64,000 nucleotides of DNA, from NCBI GenBank assembly GCA_039583875.1, contig CM077151.1:27209940-27273939 (forward strand). The letters are read 5' to 3'. Of this stretch, positions 55,994 through 64,000 are shown one piece after another (within the stretch, counting starts at the first letter, position 1; each line of letters starts with the position of its first letter). Both the position numbers and the translations under genes were made by a program. Below the pieces are notes generated by a model. The model was not told the origin of the DNA. It searched no databases and saw nothing but the letters and a program-made list of their open reading frames with translations. The DNA comes from Platanthera guangdongensis (taxonomy: Eukaryota; Streptophyta; Magnoliopsida; Asparagales; Orchidaceae).

Positions 55994-57849
55994 CTGCATC
56001 ACAAGCGGGTGTTAAATTTTTTCTTTCTTTTTGTTGGGGAGGGAGATATGACGGCCTACTTGATCTTGTGTGTCTGGATCATCCATGACGAGATGAGCGA
56101 ATTAGTACTGCTTGACAGCCAACCAATGAGACGCAAAAGAGAAAAAGTCTGCAGATACAGGAGAAAGGATCAGTTGGGAAATCAAATGCAAAAAACACAG
56201 GACAATTTTTTGGGGCGCCACTATACCCAGATATATAATTCATGGCTGAAGACCATGTTTGTCCAGATTATGGCATAGGGATAGGGAACAGGGTTTTGAC
56301 AAATGACAAGTTTGGTAACTTAAGGTGTCTCCAGTAAAAGTTAGAGAATTTCTCATGAAACAGATGGTCACAAAAAATAGCGACTGAAAAATCGCATCAG
56401 CTCTAAAACGAAGAAAACTAAGTAATGATTCATGGTTGAAGACCGTGCTGCGCAAACTGTGACTTAAGCACAGAGAACAAAGTGTAAGAGTCAATCTCTG
56501 GAAAAATTCAGACTATTTTCTCAGGAACAAATTGTAATCACAAATAATAGTGATGGTATAGGGTTGACTTCAGATAGTTTGTCACCAGGTGAGGTACTGA
56601 ACAAAACAATGTAATTAACTGTGTGGTAAGATGGAGCATAACTGTGTTGGGATGTGGAGTTCCTTTTGCCTCGTGATCTCAACACAGTTTGCGCAGACTG
56701 TGTGGTAGCAGCAGGAAAGAAGAGAAAATTGTAAACATAAAAGAATGAAAATTGAACGTCAAAGCAGCTCCGAAGGAGATTATGTGAGTGGTAAATTGCT
56801 GCAGAAATAATATTATATCACAAGATAGTATGCAATATTGAAGAAAAAAAGTCCAAAAAACACGTTCTGATAATAAAATACTGTAAACAAAAAACCGACC
56901 AAATAAATATGATGAATGAAAAGGATATTTTCATATAACATTGAAATAAGAAAATATTGAAAAAAAAGGATACAAGCATGGCTTGATTGGGAGAATCATT
57001 AAACAAATAGCTAGGCAGAATTTAAAAAATCATAGGGTGTCGGATTTGCTCTTATAAACGATTCCTGAAGTAATATAAACAGCATCTGCGGTGATAACCA
57101 GAGGATTTTTCAACAAAGCTCTCATAAAAATGAGGGGGCTTCTATGTAACGTGCATTAGAGACGGTCACAAACATACGAGGAGAAGCCTTGAGCCAGTTT
57201 GACATGGAAGTCATGTGTGAACTGTCTGACAACGGTCAGGTAAAATGGTCAAAGCACAAAATCGGCACTCACCGAAACACTGCCACTGAATTTACCGCAC
57301 TAAATGAACCCTAAATATTAAGAATTTTTAAAACTTCACCTGAAGTGTTTTTTTGCAGCTAAGGAACTTGGACCATGATAAAAAAAAAAGATAGTTATAC
57401 ACAATTTTAAAACTCAGCAGTTTATGCTTTGATTTACCTATTATTATTTCAATAGGATTTTCTAATTCCAGCAAGACATTGACCAGAACTTTCCTTCAAA
57501 GAGTGAAGGATATGAAAGATTAATGAGAGAGCATACATGCATTGATGACTAGCAGCACAAGAGGAGTTGAGTCTGATAACTAGCAGGTAGATGAATTTTA
57601 CTAGAAGTCACTAATATCCGCTAGGATCTTTAAAAAGAAGGATCAGGAGTATAAGCAGACAAATTGACCGCTTCAATTCCTAAAAAGTTGTGAAGGCCCA
57701 ATATCTTTTGCCTAAAATGCCCGTAAAGGGTATTGTCTAATAGCAATAATTGCATCAACACACAAAAATGTCAAACCCTTTTGAACCTCTCTCCGTGAAG
57801 ATCGAACCATCAACTTTGCATGGAGAGAAGCAAAATGAGCTAAACACCT
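55994..57849. other. Presumed intron or 5' flank of the SnRK1 beta gene
   Basis: No exon recognised on either strand. A diverged duplication (ATTCATGGCTGAAGACCATG near 56237, ATTCATGGTTGAAGACCGTG near 56429) is present. Otherwise AT-rich, unstructured DNA. Confidence 0.4.
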
Positions 57850-58071
57850 TAGCAAACTTCTGAAATTATGTATGATGAATCATCTCGAGTCCAAAAAGGA
57901 ACCTCCAAAGCTAACATACCAAATTTTCTTCTGCTCATATCTAAAAGTTGCTGTATAAAAATCACATCCCTTAAATTGTCACTTTGGAAAGCATTTTTGA
58001 TATATGGCTGATGTAGAGACCAATAATTAGTAGAAGCTAAATCAAGGAGGCAGACAAATATCAATTTAGCC

Positions 58072-59184
58072 CAAGTTTTTAAAAACCGGACCGGACCGGC
58101 CAGTCGGACCGCCGACCGGGCACCTATCCGGTCCGGTCCATGTACAAGAACCGGATTATCCATGAACCGCCCGAAAACCGGGGAACCAGGCGGGTCGACC
58201 GGAAACCCGGGAACCATGGCCGGTTCCCTGAAACCGGGCGGGCAAAAATTCGGGTTAAAATGGGGCTGATAGAATTCGAACCAGATACCTAGGAGATATT
58301 TCCAAAGCCCCCTTCCACCAGACCAAGGTATCTATGTTAAAAACACAGGAACTATATTATATATATAATATATCTAATCATATTTATTAGTAAATAATAT
58401 CAAATATTTTTATTTTCTAATATTGTTATATATATATATATATATATACGAGTGCCCAGCACGGGGCTCCGCCCCCACGGCCAAGCGCGACAGTACCCGG
58501 CCGGCGACGGCGGGCTCCGCCCGCCCTGGCTCAATGCTCTCGGGCGGCCTTCGGCCGCATCCAGCAAATGGATAGGGGCGAAACCCGACCTGCGACGACG
58601 GGTTTCGCCCGCCCCATCAAGGCGGGTTTCGCCCGCAACATATACATATGAATACTCAAAATGACCGTAAAAAATATACATAAATATTACAATTTATATT
58701 TTGTAAAACAATATAGGTTTTGACCTAAAAATATTAATTTTGAATTTAATAAAGTTGATTGATTTAATGTCATCACCTCGAAAATACCACTGATATGTCA
58801 AATGACAACCTTCCTTGAATAGACCGCCGACATCCCTAATGACAACCTACCATAGTAGGTGTAGGAGCTCTACTAAAAAACTTTTTGAATTTAAATGGAT
58901 TTTCATCATTACTTCTAATTTTTTGATAGTGTAATTACTTGAATGGATATTGTATTTTAATTTTTTTGAAATAGATTATAATATATGTCAAGTCATTAAA
59001 ATATAAAAATAAAGGCATAAGTGGTATTTTTGAATGTTTCACCAAAGACAAGTTTTCCCTTATAATAGTGAAAGATATATATATATATATATAACAGACA
59101 AACTGTTCGACCCCGGTCCGACCGGTCGGACCTTGAACCTTTGAACTCGCCGGTTCGATCTCCGGCCCGGTTTTCAAAACCTTG
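58072..59184. mobile_element. Non-autonomous hAT element
   Basis: The 1113-bp element is flanked by ATTTAGCC at 58064-58071 and 59185-59192, an exact 8-bp duplication. Termini CAAGTTTTTAAAAACCGGAC (left) and CAAGGTTTTGAAAACCGGGC (right, read inward) are inverted. Subterminal regions are rich in CCGGTC and CGGACC. The interior has no transposase; it holds two TA runs and a GC-rich patch at 58448-58640 that may be a further insertion. Confidence 0.85.
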
Positions 59185-59357
59185 ATTTAGCCACAGCTGA
59201 AAATGTATCAGCATAATCGACTTTGTACTCACGAGTAAACCCTTTGACAACAAAATGAGCCTTAAGATCAATTTAGCCACAGTTGAAAATGTATCAGCTT
59301 AATCAATTTTGTACTCACAGGTAAACCCTTTGACAACAAAATGAGCCTTAAGATACT
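59185..59357. repeat. Tandem duplication of about 86 bp in the eroded copia RT
   Basis: GATTTAGCCACAGCTGAAAA...CTTAAGATCA is followed at once by a second copy (AATTTAGCCACAGTTGAAAA...), with about 8 differences. The left copy carries the hAT target site. Confidence 0.8.
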
Positions 59358-59470
59358 TGTTCAACCAATTTGGAAATTGATTTACACTTTACAGTAAAAA
59401 AAACCACCTATTTCTGACTGATTTACAACCAAGTGGTAAATGGTTAATTTTTTAGGTATTATTCTATAGA

Positions 59471-62455
59471 ATAGCCTGTATGTCTTCATTCATAGCATGT
59501 CAAAGCAAGATCACGTGGAGCTTCCTGAAAGTTAAAAGAGATAAAAATGGAGTTAAAGGGAGGAGTAAAAGCCTGACATTGGGAGGTGAGATGTGTAGTG
59601 AAGATAAATTGAGAAACAAGATGTGCGAGTACATTGGAATTTTCTATATTTAAACTTGCTACAATCCTATGCTTATGGGATTGTGTAGTCTTTTTATGAG
59701 TAAGATAGGAGATCTAAAAATTAAAATGAAGAGGAGAGTTAAAGCTTAGAAAGTTCAATTCCTTATACCCTAAGGCCAAGAAAAATGTTATATCTATAAG
59801 ACGGTATTACAAGGGTCATTAAGTAATTGAAGTTCCTAATGAGTAAAAAAAGTATTCCATTAGATTCACCAGGTTGATGGTTTATATGGGACTATGCTTG
59901 ACATGCAAGTACTTGTCAAGTAAATAGATATGAGTATCAGCGAGTAAGTACGTTTTTCTCATTGATGTATTCGGTAGTGAATACTCGGTGGGTCATCTCA
60001 ACAACTGGGTTAGGAGGGGACACAGAAGGAGTGGATAGTGACAAGGAGTTGAAGGCAGAGAGATCACATCATCTTCCACCACTTTCAGAACAACCTTGTC
60101 CCCAAGTTTTAGTTCAGCAACATGGTCCAAACAATAATGTTAGGTGAAAGAGACGTGAAAATCCGATGGATGGAAATTGAGCGGCTATCGAGTAGTTGCA
60201 TGTTGTAAACGAAAGGGCAAATTCAATAATTAACTTGGAGGGGGCATAGAAACAAAGAGTTAATTTGGTGAATGCGCACTGAGCAACCAACTTTGGGAGA
60301 AATGGATGAAAGAGGGTGAAGACCCATGTGTCGAGTGACAACTCACGATCTTTGTGGTGGAGGCCACAAATGACTTCATGCAATGATGAAGTTGAGGTTG
60401 ACGAGTAAGTTGGCAAGTAGGACGTCGCGGTCATTGAGTTGGCTCATGCTCAATTGTTTTACTGAGAGGTCTCACAAAGGCCATTCCAAGACATCCATGC
60501 TTTGACGATGCCGAGACCTCTTAGGATGTTGTGTGAGATACTTCGCAGGGTTGAGCTAGAGTCGCTAGATTACTTGATGGTGGACCATCTGGTGTGACTC
60601 GGCGCAAGGCGGACCCCACCTTTGTTTATTCACGCAGGCGGACTTGATAGAATCAGCGATCCTCCACCGCGGATTCGTCCAGCTCGTTGATCCGATGTTT
60701 TTTTAATATATAGCTTTATATTTTTTCGGACATTATTTCATGTATTTTTGGTCTTGAAACCATCGACAAATCATAGTCATTGATTCCGGGTGCCCTAGTT
60801 TCAGTTCCTTATAAATAGGATGTTAGGGCTGCACTTTAATTTTCATTGCTTAAATTTGGAAAATTTTTCCTTATTTCCGATGATCCCCCCCCCCCCCCCC
60901 CCCCCGCGGTGCCGCCTCCGTGGAACCCCTTGGTGATGACTCCTCGGGTAAGCTTTGTTTCTTTTTGAATTTCCCTCCACCCTTTCCCCTAGCAGTTCAG
61001 CCGCCGACCTCCCTCAAAAATTCCTCCCGCCACCTCTTCCCCACAAGCCTCCATCCTAATCCCTTACCCCGCCATTACTGCTCCAGGACGCCGCCCCTTA
61101 ACTCTCTAATAACCAACCTCCTGCCCCCTTAAACTCTCCCTCTAGCGCCTCCACCAAGGCCGTCGGCCCTCCCTTCTTCCTGTTCGCATACCCGCACCCC
61201 TAAAACAATCTGTCGGGCTGCCCAGATCCGGGCACTCCAGTCAGATCCAGCCCCCCCCCCCCACTCCTTCCCTTAATTGTTGTTGCCACCCCACCCCGTG
61301 GATCCACCCCCAAACAGCCAACCCACCATCAGATCTGCCCAGATCTGGGCATTTCAGCCCAGATCCAGCCCCTTCATCCCCGATCCAGCCCTCCTAACCT
61401 CCAGCCAGCCTTCCCCTTACCCGATCCAGTCTCCCTATCACTAGAACCCCTCTTTTAGCCCTCCAAAATTCAAATTTACTTTATTTACAACAACTCTAAT
61501 ATTTGTGTTGTGTTTTGTATTGGTTGTAAAACATTGTTGTGGTTTGGTTATTATATGCTTGCTTGGAATTATAGTTTATTATGATATTTGCTCCTTAAAA
61601 ATCTCTAACTACAGGAAGGATTGGGTTGGCACATGCTTGTTTCTGGCCCTCCGTGCGGAGGAAAGCCACCGCCCTAAATTTAAAAGAAAATACTTCTCTC
61701 ATTTATGAATTGATGTTATGTTAGTTACGCTATTTAATTGCTTGTGTTAGTTGTTAGAGTTTAACTGCAAGTATTGCATGCATTGATTCATTAGGAAGTC
61801 GGGAGTCAATCCACACTCTCCACTAGCGTGCATTCTAGGAGTCCATTACACACCCTACCCTACCTCACTACCCAAGGATGCATGAGACCCTTGGGTGGGA
61901 CCTCCCCATGCTTTAGTTTAGTCTTGATGTTCCACCTTCAGTTCTCGTGTACTCGCTAAAATTGGGATGTGAAAGATCTCCGCTTTTTTCGGGCCCTCAC
62001 AAGATTCTAGGGAAAATATCTAGTACCCCCCATACACAGGCAACGCTAAGCCCGGTCTACAAAAAGATTCCACATCTTTCGATTTTGTGTTTAACTTGCT
62101 ATTTTCTATTAGTTAATAACAATCTGTAAGATGTTGAGTCATGGAAGGAACAGAACAGCTCAACATTGGTACACAAGGCTCATTGGTGATTGCTCGCGAT
62201 GCAATTGATTTTTCGATGTTAAAGAAGCAACACACAAAAAAGGCAATCTGATGCTGATGGAAAAGAGATTCATTGGGGAGATGAAGATGCATGGATGATA
62301 CACATTATTAGCATCATTTTAGGATTTAATAAACATATATTATTGTAATTTTCACTTAATTAAGCAGACAGTCAGGGATAGGGTATTGGCCGTGACCATA
62401 GAGTGACATGAAGATGGATAAATCTTGTGATGAATTTGTACATATTATTGTTCAA
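59471..62455. other. Unassigned, probable old LTR material
   Basis: A TATA-like CTTATAAATAGGATG near 60820 is followed by a C run (about 60887-60905), then 600 bp of C-rich sequence with CCAGATC(T/C)GGGCA repeated (61225-61390). That arrangement could be an LTR and leader, but no termini were found. No host gene recognised. Confidence 0.4.
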
Positions 62456-62743
62456 TTATTCGCAACAAAGGAAGTAACACCAAAGCCAGGATATGTCGAG
62501 GCAGAGATTGGCAAAGTATTTCTCCAAGTAACAATTGATGACTTCGGTTTGGCCTATTTGAAGGGTGGTACTATGTAGTGCGAACAAAATATGCCAAAAC
62601 ACTTTAGAAAGATGAATTAGCAGAGTATCTAACAATACAGTAAGCTCTATATTTAATGACTTCATAAATAGTTTCACAATAAAGGAAGCAATGAAGTTTG
62701 CAATTAGTGATACGATGCAAGCATATCTAGATAGGTGGTTCAT
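62456..62743 (-). pseudogene. Eroded Ty3/gypsy integrase fragment
   Basis: The minus-strand reading FWHILFALHSTTLQIGQTEV then INCYLEKYFANL corresponds to the gypsy integrase segment whose family form has a His-Pro-Gln-x-Asp-Gly-Gln-Thr-Glu motif. The intervening codons are lost. Flanking sequence is too decayed to assign other domains. Confidence 0.55.
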
Positions 62744-64000
62744 GTCAGCAAAGATGGTGGCTTTGTCGTGACGGGAAGAGAGGAGGGTGATCCAAATTCA
62801 TGACTATGTCCTCCCTAAGGAATTATGAAATTAGGAGTGGTTGCAGGAGTTAACCATTGACTAGCAGACTTAATCTCTTAAAAAACAAGGTGCGTACGTG
62901 GGTGAAAGCTCGGTGCCCTCAAGTGCATGAAATTTGATGAAAGAGTTCTTTGCAAAAAAAAGGAGTAAGAAGGTGAGGGGATGCGGTTACGGCTATATAT
63001 AAGGCTATATATAAGACCATTTTTACAAAATACTGATTACTGGGTGAAGTCGGTCAAGCGACAAAGGATGTCGCCATATAGTTTTCAGTAGGCGAGGTCG
63101 TGACAGGGTGGACTTGGACATGGTCAAAGAATTTGAAGTGGGCACTGGAAATATTGGAGAATTTAGTAGAGGAAAACATCTAGGGAGCAGAAAAAGGAAT
63201 CTGCAACATGGTTGTAACGGTATGGTTTGGAGTTGATGTGGTAGCTAGTAGGTGTATCCTAAGAGGTTGTGGAGCAAGTAGTGTTATGAGGTCTATATGG
63301 GTTGTTGTAAGAGGAGGGTCCTTGTTGTTGGGTAGATGTACTAATCAAGGAGATAGTGCACAATCTGTGGAAAAAAATAGTGGTAGCATAAATCTTGTGC
63401 ATGTAGGTGGAGACAAGGTGCTTGAAATAGAGTTGTAGAGTAGGATATAATTTAAGAAAACGAGGACAAAATGACAAATAAATGGGTGAAGATTCATTCA
63501 TGGCGGCTTCAAAAGTGGATCAGGCGTTCGTCATGTCAGACGACATGATGAGGAAATCGAGGTGGATGTAGTAGAAATTTGGGGAATGTGAATTGGTGGA
63601 TGTGAATCTTGTGAAAATTCGGACAAGGGTCAAGCTAGAAGAAATAAGTGACACCTTAGGAATTCACCAAATAATTTATTGATGGTGGAGACAAGAAAGA
63701 AAACACAAATTGAATTATATTAAAGTCCCAGTAGTTGATGTAGAAGAGCCATCAGTAGCATTACTTGTTGATTAGTATGGTATTCAGGAGAAAGGGGCGA
63801 CATTGGGCACAATGATGCCCTATTGCCCTCAACAAACATGTTGGCTACTTACTAATCGAGCTTCTGCTTTTGGAAGTGTGGGTAGCAATATGGGAAAGTA
63901 TTAACATGAGAGTTAGGTTGAAGCCATGTAGAGTTAGGTGTACATAGTGAAGAATATGCAAGCAACTAAGAAGTTGGGTAAGTCACGGAGTTTGTCTAAG
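62744..64000. other. Unassigned, probably decayed gypsy sequence
   Basis: Short open frames without recognisable domains. By position it would hold the upstream pol part of the gypsy element, but I could not read RNase H or RT motifs with confidence. Confidence 0.35.

Larger units (their letters stand above)
57850..59470 (-). pseudogene. Eroded copia reverse transcriptase, split by a hAT element
   Basis: On the minus strand, copia RT text is legible in pieces: FTREYKVDYADTF-like at 59260-59190 (with a duplicate at 59355-59271) and WSLHQPYIKNAFQSDNL near 58040-57960, equivalent to the LHQLDVKNAFLHGDL motif. Heavy mutation leaves no frame. The hAT insertion at 58072-59184 falls between these motifs. 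No LTRs found. Confidence 0.65.

Overview
This window looks like nuclear DNA of a flowering plant, probably a eudicot. Its recognisable host genes are all plant genes split by spliceosomal introns. Four keep legible reading frames: a CutA-type protein (790-1607), a GRAM-domain GEM-like protein (11505-17953), a small alanine/glutamate-rich membrane-anchored protein (49999-50676) and the last exon of an SnRK1 beta subunit (55679-55993). A broken 11S seed globulin fragment (52281-52947) is a passenger in a transposon. Most of the rest is transposable elements, many nested. No rRNA, tRNA gene or CRISPR array is visible.

Layout. 1-11340: the 3' exons of CUTA, a Tourist-like MITE (3036-3238), a second TIR element (4365-5297), and a solo LTR (5937-9902, TSD GTTAG) split by a deleted Ty1/copia element (6206-9541, TSD AATAG). 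11341-18401: the first three exons of the GEM-like gene, with gypsy debris and a small hAT-like element in intron 2. 18402-36435: an old copia element (TSD GTGGT), cut 40 bp before its gag ATG by a younger Sirevirus-like copia element (22854-35841, TSD GATGG). 36451-36950 is an assembly gap. 36951-41988: a third copia element, lacking its 3' end, whose 5' LTR holds another solo LTR (40785-41668, TSD GTCGC). 41989-48831: degraded repeats. 48832-56000: two more host genes mixed with MITEs, a Pack-MULE-like element holding the 11S globulin fragment (52137-53077, TSD ATTAAAATT), and three SINE-like units in alternating orientation. 56000-64000: mostly unrecognised, with eroded copia and gypsy pieces and a non-autonomous hAT element (58072-59184, TSD ATTTAGCC).

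The most unusual system is in the Sirevirus-like element. Its U3 region holds about 30 copies of the perfect palindrome GTGTCGACAC, just upstream of a TATA box. A smaller array of the same palindrome, again followed by a TATAAATAGG box, lies inside the element between pol and a third reading frame and ends about 80 bp before that frame's ATG. This looks like a second, internal copy of the LTR promoter driving the third ORF separately. Element boundaries, TSDs, primer sites and splice sites were read from the sequence; lineage names and functions are inferred from remembered family features, and no database search was possible.
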